Shown: positions 55,773 through 64,000 of the stretch, piece after piece
Layout of the letters: every line of letters starts with the position of its first letter
How positions within the stretch are numbered: the first letter of the stretch is position 1
NCBI GenBank assembly: GCA_020634495.1
Contig: JACKBR010000019.1
Coordinates: 26,116 to 90,115, forward strand
Reading direction: 5' to 3'
From: Ardenticatenaceae bacterium
Lineage (GTDB): Bacteria; Chloroflexota; Anaerolineae; Promineifilales; Promineifilaceae
Length of the DNA stretch: 64,000 nt
The notes under the pieces: model-generated
The model's input: only the letters and a program-made list of their open reading frames with translations
What the model was told of the DNA's origin: nothing
Database searches by the model: none
Position numbers and translations under genes: made by a program

Positions 55773-57617
55773 ATGCGTGTAGTGATTATTGGCTTAGATG
55801 CCTTTGAACCAAGACGTTTTGAACGGCTGTATGAAGAAGGTCGTGTGCCGAACCTGGCTCGCTATGTTGACCTAAATGCGTATGCTCGATTTGCTGTTTC
55901 TAACCCGCCGCAGAGCGAGGTTTCTTGGACGAGCATTGCCACTGGTTTAAACCCCGGCGGGCATGGGATGTTCGATTTTGTCCACCGCAATCCAGCAAAT
56001 TATGCGCTAAATGTATCGCTTTTGCCTACAAAGAGTGGCTTTGGTGGCACCCAGTTTGCCGAACCTTTTTCTGCCAAGACTATTTTTGATCAGGCTGTGG
56101 CCCAAGGGTATCCGGCGACGGCTTTGTGGTGGCCCGCTTTGTTTCCAGCGCGGATGAAGTCGCCAGTGCGCTCGCTGCCTGGCCTGGGTACGCCAGATTT
56201 GCTGGGACGGTTGGGTGTGGGAACGTTGTTTACCACAGATAGAGGGCTGGCGCAGGAAAACGGCCGTAAAACTCCCGTTGCTATCTTAGAAAAAATAGGC
56301 GACAAAAAATACAAATCAGTGGTGGCTGGCCCGATGCGTAAAGCCAAAGGGGGCGTTGCCCCGGCTACCCACGATCTTATTGTAGAGAAAACGGGTGCGG
56401 ACAGTGTGCAGCTCACCGTGGAGAAGCATCGGCTGGCGCTGCGTTTGGGCGAATGGAGTCCCATCATTGAGCTGAAATTTAAGATTGGCTTTATGGTTTC
56501 GCTGCCCAGCATTACCCAATTTATTTTGACACAAGTTGGGGATGAACTGAGCGTTTATGCCCTGCCGCTGCAAATTCACCCCCTACGCTCTGCCTGGCAT
56601 TACGGCACGCCCACCAACTTTGTAAAGGATTCCTGGAAAAACGCTGGGCCATTCCTTACCGTAGGCTGGCCACAAGACACGACTGCCTTGGAAGATGGCT
56701 TTATAGAGGATGACCATTTCATCCGCCTGTGCGAATCGATTGTTGATACGCGGGAGCGGGTGTTGATGCATCATTTGAATTCGTTCACCGAAGGCGTGCT
56801 GGGCTGTGTTTTTGATACATTGGATCGAATGCAGCACATGTTTTGGCGTGACCGGCCTGATTTGATCGATGAATGGTATGTAAAAATGGATGCCCTGGTG
56901 GGCCGTGTGGAACAAAAATTGGCCGCCAAGGGCATTAAGGATACAACCAAGCTGGTTGTTATTTCTGATCATGGGTTTACTGATTTTGGTCAGAAGGCGC
57001 ATTTGAATCGTTGGCTGCAAGAACATGGCTATTTGACGGCGAAAACGGCCGTATCCCAAGGCAGCTTTAGCGATGTGGATTGGAGCCAAACCCAGGCGTA
57101 CGGCATTGGCTTAAACAGCCTTTACCTGAACCTGAGCGGGCGCGAGGGCAAGGGCATTGTGCAGGCAGGTGAGCAGGAAAATCTGCTCAACAAGCTGTGC
57201 GATGAGCTGCTGCAATGGGAAGCGCCCAACGGCCAGCCAGTTGTGAACAAGGTTTGGCGCAATAAAGATGTCTTTGATGGCCCACTGTCTGCCTACGGGC
57301 CAGATGTGATGGTGGGCTTTGCCCCCGGCTTCCGGGCCTCCTCTCAAACAGGATTGGGTGGCTGGGAAGCAAACGCCGTCGAGCCAAATGCTGATCATTG
57401 GGGAGCCGACCACTGCATTGACCCCAATGCTGTTCCGGGCGTGCTGTTTTGCAGTCATGGCCTGGGCAATTTCCCCAACCCGTCTTACCGGGACATCCCC
57501 ATGTTAACCATTGGTTCCAAGCCAGATGCCAGCGGATCAGCTCCGCCGCCGACCTCTAGCGGTACGGAATCTGACGAAGTGATTGAAGAAAGGTTAAAGA
57601 GCCTTGGCTACCTCTAA
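55773..57617 (+). CDS. Alkaline-phosphatase-superfamily phosphodiesterase/pyrophosphatase
   Basis: 614 residues. Type I phosphodiesterase/nucleotide-pyrophosphatase fold: VVIIGLDAFEPRRFERL (first metal Asp), SEVSWTSIATGLNPGGHGM (nucleophile Thr/Ser region), DTLDRMQHMFW (second metal site) and VVISDHGFTD (Asp-His pair). No signal peptide. The family hydrolyses phosphodiesters or transfers phospho-headgroups; in this cluster it might act on the lipid-linked or surface glycan. ATG at 55773 without a strong ribosome site. Confidence 0.85.
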   Translation: MRVVIIGLDAFEPRRFERLYEEGRVPNLARYVDLNAYARFAVSNPPQSEVSWTSIATGLNPGGHGMFDFVHRNPANYALNVSLLPTKSGFGGTQFAEPFSAKTIFDQAVAQGYPATALWWPALFPARMKSPVRSLPGLGTPDLLGRLGVGTLFTTDRGLAQENGRKTPVAILEKIGDKKYKSVVAGPMRKAKGGVAPATHDLIVEKTGADSVQLTVEKHRLALRLGEWSPIIELKFKIGFMVSLPSITQFILTQVGDELSVYALPLQIHPLRSAWHYGTPTNFVKDSWKNAGPFLTVGWPQDTTALEDGFIEDDHFIRLCESIVDTRERVLMHHLNSFTEGVLGCVFDTLDRMQHMFWRDRPDLIDEWYVKMDALVGRVEQKLAAKGIKDTTKLVVISDHGFTDFGQKAHLNRWLQEHGYLTAKTAVSQGSFSDVDWSQTQAYGIGLNSLYLNLSGREGKGIVQAGEQENLLNKLCDELLQWEAPNGQPVVNKVWRNKDVFDGPLSAYGPDVMVGFAPGFRASSQTGLGGWEANAVEPNADHWGADHCIDPNAVPGVLFCSHGLGNFPNPSYRDIPMLTIGSKPDASGSAPPPTSSGTESDEVIEERLKSLGYL

Positions 57618-58185
57618 TATTACGACAGAAGAAACGGCCGTTTCTCCGGCCAACAAACCAGCAAAGCGAGGCATGAACAAAGCCACCTTGTGGATTGTGT
57701 TTGCTGCCGCTGTATTCCCCACGCATTTTTGGTCGCTTGTTGACTTTTTGCGGGAGTACCCAGCCTGGATCAAGCGGATGAACACGTCTGAATTGCTAGG
57801 CGCGTTTTCTTACGTGATGGTCTATGCCTTGCCAGATGCCATTCTCCTTTTTCTGGGCATTGTAATCCTGGCGCTCATTTTGCCTTATCGGTTTTTCCGG
57901 GAGAAGTTTGCCGCGATGGGCAGCGCCCTGGCTTTGATTACGGCCGTTTGGTTTATTATCTTCCACTCCTTCCCGCTGTGGCTGGAGCAGCGCCAACTGG
58001 TGCCGCTGGGCCTTTGGGCCATCAGCTACGTGCTGGTTTTAGGCGTGGCTTACCTCCAAATTTTACGCAACCCTAAGGCCGAGGCGCTGGTCGATAATTT
58101 TATGCAGCGCGCCGTTTCATTATCGGCTCTTTACTTATTTATTGATTTTCTCAGCCTGATCAACGTTTTAATTCGCAACTTTTAA
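57604..58185 (+). CDS. Hypothetical multi-spanning membrane protein
   Basis: 193 residues from TTG 57604, which overlaps the phosphodiesterase end by 14 bases; a later ATG (57673) would still keep all helices. Five hydrophobic segments: TLWIVFAAAVFPTHFWSLV, FSYVMVYALPDAILLFLGIVILALILPY, LALITAVWFIIFHSF, WAISYVLVLGVAYLQIL and LSALYLFIDFLSLINVLI. No family recognised. Overlap with its neighbours suggests operon coupling with the phosphodiesterase and sulfatase-family genes. Confidence 0.7.
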   Translation: MATSNITTEETAVSPANKPAKRGMNKATLWIVFAAAVFPTHFWSLVDFLREYPAWIKRMNTSELLGAFSYVMVYALPDAILLFLGIVILALILPYRFFREKFAAMGSALALITAVWFIIFHSFPLWLEQRQLVPLGLWAISYVLVLGVAYLQILRNPKAEALVDNFMQRAVSLSALYLFIDFLSLINVLIRNF

Positions 58186-58199
58186 CTGAGGGTTTATTC

Positions 58200-59738
58200 G
58201 TGACTAAGATCAATCGCCGCACTTTCTTAAAGCTGCTGCCAACGATTCCGTTCTATAAAGTAGCCTGGCCTGCGGTGCAAACGGCCGTACAAGACATCAC
58301 CCAGGCCCAAAGCAGCGACCAGCCCAATATTTTGTTCCTGGTTTTTGATACATTGTCGGCGCAGCATATGTCCCTGCACGGCTACAACCGGGAAACCACG
58401 CCAAACATGGCCCGCTTTGCCGAAAAGGCCACCGTGTTTCATAAGCATGTGGCTGGGGGAAACTTCACCTCGCCCGGCACCTCCACCCTGATGACCGGCA
58501 CGTATCCCTGGACGCACCGCGCCATCCAGCTGCACGGGCTGGTTCATGAAGAATTTGTGCAGAAAAACATCTTTTCGTTAATGCCAGACAACTATCATAC
58601 AGTTGCCTATACCCACAACCTGCTGGTCATGTCTCTATTGCATCAATTCCGGGGCGATCTAGACTTGTTCAAGCACACCCGCGATTTATGCCTGGCCGAT
58701 GGCGAGTTTGCCGACCGGCTCTTTTTTGACGATTACACAACAGCGTTTTGGGCCGAGACCACTGCCTTGCAAGGTGGGGCCACGCCACCCAGCACCTTGT
58801 TCCTTTCCTTGCTGGATCGCTTTGCCCGCTTTGCGGAATCACGCGATTTCAAAAATGAGCTGGCCAGCCAGTATCCACGCGGCATTCCCAATTTGCACAG
58901 CCTGTTTTTCTTATTAGAAGATGCGGTTGACTGGGTGGAAGAGCAGGTGATGAATTTGCCACGGCCGTTTATGGGCTACTTCCATTTGCTGCCGCCGCAC
59001 GAACCATACACAGCTCGTGCTGATTTTGTAGATATTTTTACCGATGGCTGGCAGCCGACCGAAAAACCAAAGCAGTTTGGCTCACTGTTTATGCCGCAAG
59101 CCGCCCTCAACCGGGAGCGTCGCCTGTACGATGAATATCTGGCCTTTACCGATTCGGAATTCGGCCGTTTACTAGATAATTTAGAGCAGCAAGGCGTGCT
59201 GGATGACACCTACATCATTGTGACCAGCGACCATGGCGAACTGTTCGAGCGCGGTATTCGCGGCCATGTTAGCCTGACGCTTTATGAAGGCTTAACGCAT
59301 GTGCCCCTCCTCATCCACAAGCCAGGGCAGCAAAATCGGGAAGACATCTTCCAACGCACCACCGCAGCCGACATTTTGCCCACGCTCATGCAGATTACTG
59401 GCCAACCAGTGCCCGATTGGACCGAGGGGGCTGTATTGCCCACATTTGGCGGCGCAGAAGCACCTGAAGATCGCCTCGTTTACTCCGTGGAAGCGAAGAG
59501 CAACCCGAAGTATGCCGCGCTCACTGAGGCAACTGTGGCTATGTACCAAGATGACATGAAGCTGATCCGCTACTTTGGTTATAATGCCGGAGAAGATCGG
59601 TATGAGCTGTATAACTTGAAAGATGATCCAGAAGAATTAAACAACATCTACGAGAGCGAACCAGGGCTGGCAAGCGACCTGACGACGTTGCTAAAAGATA
59701 AAATTTACGCTGAAAATGCGCCCTATCGCCGGGAATAA
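58200..59738 (+). CDS. Tat-exported sulfatase-superfamily hydrolase
   Basis: 512 residues, GTG start at 58200. Twin-arginine signal INRRTFLKLLPTIPF; then the alkaline-phosphatase/sulfatase fold: LFLVFDTLSAQHMSLHGYNRETTPNMARFAE with the first metal Asp, TFGTYPWTHR and VTSDHGELFERG (metal Asp-His). At the nucleophile the sulfatase C/S-x-P-x-R motif reads TSPGTS: Cys/Ser is replaced by Thr and the Arg is absent, so it is not a formylglycine sulfatase and is more like lipoteichoic-acid-synthase or phosphoethanolamine-transferase relatives. Confidence 0.85.
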   Translation: MTKINRRTFLKLLPTIPFYKVAWPAVQTAVQDITQAQSSDQPNILFLVFDTLSAQHMSLHGYNRETTPNMARFAEKATVFHKHVAGGNFTSPGTSTLMTGTYPWTHRAIQLHGLVHEEFVQKNIFSLMPDNYHTVAYTHNLLVMSLLHQFRGDLDLFKHTRDLCLADGEFADRLFFDDYTTAFWAETTALQGGATPPSTLFLSLLDRFARFAESRDFKNELASQYPRGIPNLHSLFFLLEDAVDWVEEQVMNLPRPFMGYFHLLPPHEPYTARADFVDIFTDGWQPTEKPKQFGSLFMPQAALNRERRLYDEYLAFTDSEFGRLLDNLEQQGVLDDTYIIVTSDHGELFERGIRGHVSLTLYEGLTHVPLLIHKPGQQNREDIFQRTTAADILPTLMQITGQPVPDWTEGAVLPTFGGAEAPEDRLVYSVEAKSNPKYAALTEATVAMYQDDMKLIRYFGYNAGEDRYELYNLKDDPEELNNIYESEPGLASDLTTLLKDKIYAENAPYRRE

Positions 59739-59761
59739 TAAAAATTAGAGGAATGTATTAG

Positions 59762-60550
59762 ATGATTGCACACGTTCAAAACCTATTCCATTTTCGTGAA
59801 CTCATTGGCATGTGGGCCTTCCGTGAAATTCGGGTGCGCTACAAGCAGTCAATTTTAGGCGCAGCCTGGGCAGTGTTGCAGCCTTTGACCTTAATGCTGA
59901 TGTTTACATTTGTTTTTTCCAAAATTGCCCGGATTGAGACGGATCAACCCTATCCGATTTTTTCGTACACGGCGCTGCTGCCCTGGACATTGTTTGCTAC
60001 CTCCATCAGCTTTGGGGTGAACTCGCTCATCAACAACATGAATCTGGTGACCAAAACATACTTCCCACGAGAAGTATTGCCCCTGGGCGTAATTGGGGCG
60101 GCTCTGTTTGATTTTCTGATTGCCTCTAGCATCTTTGTGCTGCTAATGATCTATTATCAAATCCCGGTTACGATTCACTTTTTGTGGATTCCGGTTTTCC
60201 TGGTCATTCAGATTTTTCTGATGTTGGGCATTATTTTGATTGGCTCGGCGCTGACTGTTTTTTACCGCGATGTGCGCTTTATTGTGCCGCTTGGTTTACA
60301 GTTGTGGATGTATGCCACGCCTATTATTTACCCGATTCGCCTGGTGGAAGAAAGCGTGCCTCAGTTCCGTACGCTGTATGCGCTAAATCCGATGGTGGGT
60401 ATTGTGGAATCGTACCGGGCGGTTATTTTGGAAGGGGTGGCTCCAAATTTTGCGGACCTGGGAATTGCAGCGGCCGTTTCCATCATTCTGTTTATTGTGG
60501 CGTACATTATTTTTAAGCGCCTCGAAGTTCTGTTTAACGATCTCATTTAA
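59762..60550 (+). CDS. wzm: ABC-2 type polysaccharide exporter, permease
   Basis: 262 residues, six predicted membrane segments (LTLMLMFTFVFSKIA, LLPWTLFATSISFGVNSLI and others) and the Wzm signature around FREIRVRYKQSILGAAWAVLQP near the N-terminus and VFYRDVRFIVPLGLQLWMYATPIIYP in the middle. Forms the channel of an ABC exporter of lipid-linked O-antigen or capsule chains. Start at 59762 in the same operon as the ATPase gene downstream, 130 bases away. Confidence 0.9.
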   Translation: MIAHVQNLFHFRELIGMWAFREIRVRYKQSILGAAWAVLQPLTLMLMFTFVFSKIARIETDQPYPIFSYTALLPWTLFATSISFGVNSLINNMNLVTKTYFPREVLPLGVIGAALFDFLIASSIFVLLMIYYQIPVTIHFLWIPVFLVIQIFLMLGIILIGSALTVFYRDVRFIVPLGLQLWMYATPIIYPIRLVEESVPQFRTLYALNPMVGIVESYRAVILEGVAPNFADLGIAAAVSIILFIVAYIIFKRLEVLFNDLI

Positions 60551-60560
60551 TTAACACATT

Positions 60561-60623
60561 TAGATATATGTTTTCTGTTACCTCCGAAGTAAGTGGGTTC
60601 TTAACTTAGAAATCGTATATCTA
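60561..60623. promoter_or_regulatory. TAGATATA/TATATCTA inverted repeat between wzm and wzt
   Basis: Perfect 8-bp arms at 60561-60568 and 60616-60623 in the 130-base gap; could be an attenuator or processing signal. Nothing else is seen there. Confidence 0.25.
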
Positions 60624-60680
60624 GGCAACAACAATGACGACATCTGCCGGTAGTTTGGCAGTTCTTTGTAGGAGGCATGG

Positions 60681-61964
60681 ATGAAACCTGCTGTTCGCTT
60701 TGAGAATGTTTCAAAACGTTATGAATTAGGCACTGGCCAAACCAGCATTAAGCGGTTGATTAAAAAGCCAATTGCTCGCCTGAGAGGGCGCAAAAATGGT
60801 ATTCCTGAAAGCCAGATTTTGTGGGCTTTAAGGGACGTAAACTTCAATATTGAACCCGGTTCGGCGTTGGGGCTGGTGGGGCCAAATGGCTCTGGTAAAA
60901 CCACTTCGCTTAAGCTGCTATCGCGGATTACTTTTCCCACGTCGGGGAAGGTGCATATTAACGGCCGTATCTCCGCGCTCATCGAACTGGGGGCAGGCTT
61001 TCACCCAGATTTGACTGGACGAGAAAATGTGTACCTGAACGGCACCATCTTGGGCATGAAAAAAGAAGAAATCGACAAGCGGTTTGACCAAATTGTGGAG
61101 TTCTCCGGCATTTCACGCTTTATCGACACGCCCGTCAAGCGCTATTCCTCTGGTATGTACGTGCGGCTGGGTTTTTCCGTGGCGGCCCATGTGGAGCCAG
61201 ACGTGTTGCTGGTGGATGAGGTGCTGGCTGTTGGTGATGCCCAGTTCCGCCAAAAATGTGCCCGCCGCATTGAAGAGCTGCAAGCCATTGGCACCACCAT
61301 TGTTTTTGTGGCCCACAATCTTTACCTGGTGCGCAGCGTGTGTGATAAAGCGGTCTTTTTGTTGAAAGGCGAGGTGCAGCAGCAGGGCGATGTAGATGAG
61401 GTGCTAAATAATTACGAAAATTGGCTCATCGAACAGCAAATTAAGCAGGGTGGTGCCCCCGCTGCCGCGATGCGCGGTAGAGACATGGAGGGTCACTCCC
61501 AGGATGTCGCCATCCAAAATATTGAAATGCACAACCTGAAAAGCGGATCAACCGAAGATTTTAATTACGATGATCCAGCAGAAATCAGGGTACATTACAA
61601 AACGAATAAACCAATTAGCAATCCCAACCTTGTGGTGCGCATTACCCGGGCCGATGGGGCAACAGCAGCCATGATCCGCACGGCCGATTACGGGCTAAAG
61701 CTGGATGATTTGGAAGGGGAAGGGTTTATTTCCTTGAAGATGGACCAACTGCAACTGGCGACAGGTGGCTACGTGCTAAACGTATCGCTGCTGGGGCCGA
61801 TTGATGGTGTGGCCCTGGCGTGGGGCAATTCGCGTTGGATTCAGGTCTCTGGCATTAGCCTGGGCCACGAGGAAAGCAGCGGCATGTTTGTGCCGAATAT
61901 TGCCTCGGCGCAAGTTGGCGAGCAGGCAGCCCGACAGCGGTTTGGAGAACCATCGAGGCTGTAA
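60681..61964 (+). CDS. wzt: ABC-2 type polysaccharide exporter, ATPase with Wzt C-terminal domain
   Basis: 427 residues. Walker A GPNGSGKTT (67-75), signature YSSGM (155-159) and Walker B VLLVDE (175-180). From about 285 a beta-sandwich extension follows (NLVVRITRADGATAAMIRTAD, GGYVLNVSLLGPIDGVALAW), as in Wzt proteins that recognise a capped polysaccharide end; such a cap could be the carbamoylated or acylated residue made in this cluster. AGGAGG lies five bases before the ATG. Confidence 0.92.
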   Translation: MKPAVRFENVSKRYELGTGQTSIKRLIKKPIARLRGRKNGIPESQILWALRDVNFNIEPGSALGLVGPNGSGKTTSLKLLSRITFPTSGKVHINGRISALIELGAGFHPDLTGRENVYLNGTILGMKKEEIDKRFDQIVEFSGISRFIDTPVKRYSSGMYVRLGFSVAAHVEPDVLLVDEVLAVGDAQFRQKCARRIEELQAIGTTIVFVAHNLYLVRSVCDKAVFLLKGEVQQQGDVDEVLNNYENWLIEQQIKQGGAPAAAMRGRDMEGHSQDVAIQNIEMHNLKSGSTEDFNYDDPAEIRVHYKTNKPISNPNLVVRITRADGATAAMIRTADYGLKLDDLEGEGFISLKMDQLQLATGGYVLNVSLLGPIDGVALAWGNSRWIQVSGISLGHEESSGMFVPNIASAQVGEQAARQRFGEPSRL

Positions 61965-61993
61965 AGCTGGTTTAATATTTTCGCAATTTTTGA

Positions 61994-62056
61994 GACTGGT
62001 GACTAGAGACTGGAGACTGACTTAATCTCTAATCTCCAGTCTCCAGTCTCTAGCTT
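61994..62056. repeat. GAGACTGGAGACTG / CAGTCTCCAGTCTC inverted tandem repeat
   Basis: GACTGGTGACTAGAGACTGG on the left and AATCTCCAGTCTCCAGTCTC on the right can pair into a long hairpin between wzt and the GT4 gene. Third copy of the TCTCCAGTCTCC family (25585, 35445), here in error-free sequence. Confidence 0.6.
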
Positions 62057-62069
62057 TTTAAGTGAGAAA

Positions 62070-63374
62070 ATGACTGTTTTGACCGAGACACCCACAAATG
62101 AAACGGCCGTATCCCCCCAAAACGGTCGGCGCGTGGCTTACGTCATGCAAAATGTGGGCGTCGATCTGGCGGCTGAGGTGGGGCAAATGATGCTCATTCG
62201 CCAGACCATTCAAGCGTTAGAGCAGCGAGGACACCACATTGATTTGCTCAATTTGCAGGGGCGCGATGTGATTGCCTACCCAAATTTAGCCAATTTAGCC
62301 CAGCGGCAGCGGGTAGGCTTGGGGTTGAGTGGGTTACGGCCGTATCAACTGCTAGAAGGCGGTTTGCGGCGGCTGCACAGCAAGCTAAAGCTGCCGTATT
62401 TGGCAGGATTTGACTCGCGACGCTTTTATGAAGCGTGTGTCCGCGCCCTGCCCAACTACCAGATTTGCCACGAATACGCCGGGCTGCTCAGTGTGGGTGC
62501 AGCCTACGCCAGCCGAAAAACTGGCACCCCCTATGTGCTAACCGTTGATGCCGATCTGCTGCTGGAGGCCGAGGTAATGGGCAGCCCCATCACCGGGCTG
62601 CGCCGCCAGGCGGCACGTTGGGCAGCGAGCAAAAGTTACCAATTAGCCGACCAAATTGTGACGGTCTCTGCCCCCACCAAAGAGAACCTGGTGCAAAATT
62701 GGGGCGTTCCCGCCGAAAAAATCAACGTTATTCCCAATGGGGTGCATGTCAATTTGTTCCAGCAGCCGGTGGACACAGCACAGGCACGAGCTGAGCTTGG
62801 CCTGGGCGATGCGCCAATAATGATGTTTGTGGGCGGCTTCCAAATGTGGCATGGGCTGGATAAATTGCTGGAAGCGCTGGCAGAAATATTAAAAACCTTG
62901 CCAGACACGCACCTGCTGCTGGTGGGAGATGGCCCGGCACGGCCGTTTGTCGAGGAAAATATTCGCCGTCTGAATTTGCAAGCACAGGTCACCATCACGG
63001 GCTTTTTGCCCCATGCACGCATTCCGCAGCTGCTGGCTATGGCCGATGTGGTTACCGTGCCTTACCCTAAACTCCCGCAGGAAATGTGGTTTTCACCGCT
63101 GAAACTGTATGAATACATGGCTGCTGGCAAAGCGATTGTCGCTTCCAGTGCCGGACAAATTAAAAGTGTGATTCGGCATGGTGAAAATGGGTTGCTGGTT
63201 GCGCCTGGGGATGTAGCTGAATTAACCCAGGCCTGTCTGCATTTGCTACAAAACGAAGCCGAACGCACGCGCCTGGGTGCCAATGCTCGGCGTGAGGCAG
63301 AAACAGAACATGCCTGGTCACGCCAAATTGAGCGCCTGGAGCAGGTGTATGAAGCAGCGCTGAGGAGTCGCTAG
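62070..63374 (+). CDS. Family 4 glycosyltransferase
   Basis: 434 residues. Two-Rossmann GT-B fold: N-terminal acceptor domain, then VPAEKINVIPNGVHVNLFQQ, RAELGLGDAPIMMFVGGFQMWHGLDKLLEA, THLLLVGDGPARP, VTITGFLPHARIPQLLAMADV and the E-x7-E sugar-nucleotide motif in FSPLKLYEYMAAGKAIVAS. The first residues carry TAVSPQNG, encoded by an ACGGCCGT copy. Adds a sugar to the cluster's glycan. Starts 105 bases after wzt, beyond the repeat. Confidence 0.9.
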   Translation: MTVLTETPTNETAVSPQNGRRVAYVMQNVGVDLAAEVGQMMLIRQTIQALEQRGHHIDLLNLQGRDVIAYPNLANLAQRQRVGLGLSGLRPYQLLEGGLRRLHSKLKLPYLAGFDSRRFYEACVRALPNYQICHEYAGLLSVGAAYASRKTGTPYVLTVDADLLLEAEVMGSPITGLRRQAARWAASKSYQLADQIVTVSAPTKENLVQNWGVPAEKINVIPNGVHVNLFQQPVDTAQARAELGLGDAPIMMFVGGFQMWHGLDKLLEALAEILKTLPDTHLLLVGDGPARPFVEENIRRLNLQAQVTITGFLPHARIPQLLAMADVVTVPYPKLPQEMWFSPLKLYEYMAAGKAIVASSAGQIKSVIRHGENGLLVAPGDVAELTQACLHLLQNEAERTRLGANARREAETEHAWSRQIERLEQVYEAALRSR

Positions 63375-63379
63375 GCCGC

Positions 63380-64000
63380 ATGTCTAATTTGGTTCCTTCG
63401 ACACAAACCCCGGTAGCGGAACGGCCGTTTCCCCTCACAATCAGTTGGCTATCGGCCCGCAACGTGCTGGTGTTGATGACCCTTTTGCAGCTGGGCTGGC
63501 TGGCTGTTATTCGGCTGACTGGGGCAACCGCTGCGACGTACAAGCTGCTGCCTTTGTTTATTGTGACGCTGGGATTGGGTACGGCCGTTTTCTTACTACC
63601 GTCTCGCTTGTTGGCCTGGCTGCCGCTGGATGAAGCGCGTATTGCCCGCTCAGAGACGCGCATTTTGCTGTTTTGCGGGCTGTTGGTTGGCGCTGTTTTG
63701 GTCTATTTTGCCTCGCAGCAGCGCGTGTGGGCCTTTGATGAAGAAGGCAATCTGATGGCCTCTGTGTCTGTGGCCAGGAACGGCATTCTTGATCTGTTTG
63801 AAAATTACGGCCGTCGTCCCTGGCTGGGTAAGCAGCATCCGCCTCTGGTTCCCATCATTTATGGCCTGATGATGCGGTTGTTAGGCACCTCACAATTGGC
63901 GGGGCGTATTGTGACGGCCGTTTTTGCCCTGGGCACTGGCTGGCTGACTTATCTTATTGGCCGCCGCCTGTTTAACCGGCAAACGGCGCTGCTGGGGGCG
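63380..64000 (+). CDS. GT39-type membrane glycosyltransferase, N-terminal part (runs off the window)
   Basis: 207 codons seen, open to the right edge. Several hydrophobic segments, then VWAFDEEGNLMASVSVARNG, the conserved first loop of ArnT/PMT-like mannosyltransferases with the catalytic acid in FDEE, followed by KQHPPLVPIIYGLMMRLLG and GRIVTAVFALGTGWLTYLIGRRLF. Transfers sugar from a lipid carrier at the outer membrane face. Starts 6 bases after the GT4 stop, so they are co-transcribed. Confidence 0.75.
   Translation, partial: MSNLVPSTQTPVAERPFPLTISWLSARNVLVLMTLLQLGWLAVIRLTGATAATYKLLPLFIVTLGLGTAVFLLPSRLLAWLPLDEARIARSETRILLFCGLLVGAVLVYFASQQRVWAFDEEGNLMASVSVARNGILDLFENYGRRPWLGKQHPPLVPIIYGLMMRLLGTSQLAGRIVTAVFALGTGWLTYLIGRRLFNRQTALLGA

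Larger units (their letters stand above)
140..63921. repeat. Highly iterated palindrome ACGGCCGT (about 80 copies)
   Basis: Exact octamer copies occur through the whole window, in genes of both strands and in gaps, for example at 140, 633, 5594, 7480, 10436, 11480, 14486, 21540, 36423, 41297, 48148, 57634, 62102 and 63914. The flanks prefer A on the left and T on the right (AAACGGCCGTTT). In coding frames it becomes TAV, NGR or R-P-F/S. Count made by hand; a few may be missed. Confidence 0.85.

Noticed and set aside
1..64000. tRNA and rRNA genes
   Set aside because: No clover-leaf with a CCA-compatible end or rRNA core sequence was noticed by eye; a covariance search could still find one.

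Overview
The window looks like a chromosomal piece of a free-living bacterium of moderate G+C, most likely a Chloroflexota (Anaerolineae-like) genome or MAG. This is inferred from gene content: an F420-dependent luciferase-like oxidoreductase, SARP/NB-ARC regulators, a sensor kinase of the 'FPDGRF' membrane type, acyl-CoA dehydrogenase operons, a TPR-CHAT protease and an ABC-exported polysaccharide cluster. No rRNA, tRNA, CRISPR array, transposase or phage gene was recognised. A striking genome-wide signature is the palindromic octamer ACGGCCGT, which I count about 80 times where about one would be expected.

Layout. (1) 1-7.1 kb, minus strand: a four-gene operon of a sigma-70-family factor, a small HxxxCxxC zinc-finger protein with a C-terminal beta domain, a 989-residue TPR-CHAT protease and a membrane-anchored subtilase. 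It is preceded by four phased TTGTA(GG/CC) heptamers and closed by a terminator; a membrane-anchored GON-like protein follows. This is the best candidate here for an undescribed signalling or protease-cascade system. (2) 7.4-15.3 kb: an acetyl xylan esterase-type hydrolase, chorismate synthase (aroC), a single-domain response regulator, a MaoC-SDR-ACAD-ACAD operon and an SMP-30-like gene. (3) 15.06-38.8 kb: nearly every gene is recognisable but broken by many one-base indels, including biotin-dependent acyl-CoA carboxylase subunits, an LLM oxidoreductase, FeoB with a zinc-ribbon/FeoA partner, a DMT transporter, two S9 peptidases, DinB, a NarX/NarL-type two-component pair, a SARP regulator and a FAD oxidoreductase. 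Clean islands occur at 19.4-20.3 kb (HEPN/MNT pair) and 35.4-37.1 kb. Low-coverage or unpolished assembly is more likely than real decay. (4) 38.8-42.2 kb: the intact N-terminal part of an S9 peptidase, a nucleotidyltransferase, a tandem GNAT acetyltransferase and an ArsR-type regulator with a textbook promoter. (5) 42.4-64.0 kb, all plus strand: an envelope-polysaccharide cluster with a hexapeptide acyltransferase, GT2, B12-radical SAM, O-antigen-ligase-like protein with TPRs, SxtJ-like/carbamoyltransferase/SGNH/DUF5989 module, BNR-repeat surface protein, phosphodiesterase- and sulfatase-family enzymes, Wzm/Wzt exporter, GT4 and a membrane GT39-type transferase running off the right edge.

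How the parts work together. Region 5 plausibly builds, carbamoylates or acylates, exports and remodels a surface glycan. The ACAD/SDR/MaoC operon and the carboxylase subunits suggest acyl-CoA or branched-chain catabolism. The sigma/zinc-finger/CHAT/subtilase operon resembles in parts list, but not in CRISPR context, the TPR-CHAT plus sigma-factor circuitry known from type III-E CRISPR loci. Dispersed repeats (TCTCCAGTCTCC arrays, GCCACAGAG hairpins, CTGCG/CACAGAG tracts and a CGACACC..TGTCG element) fill many intergenic gaps.
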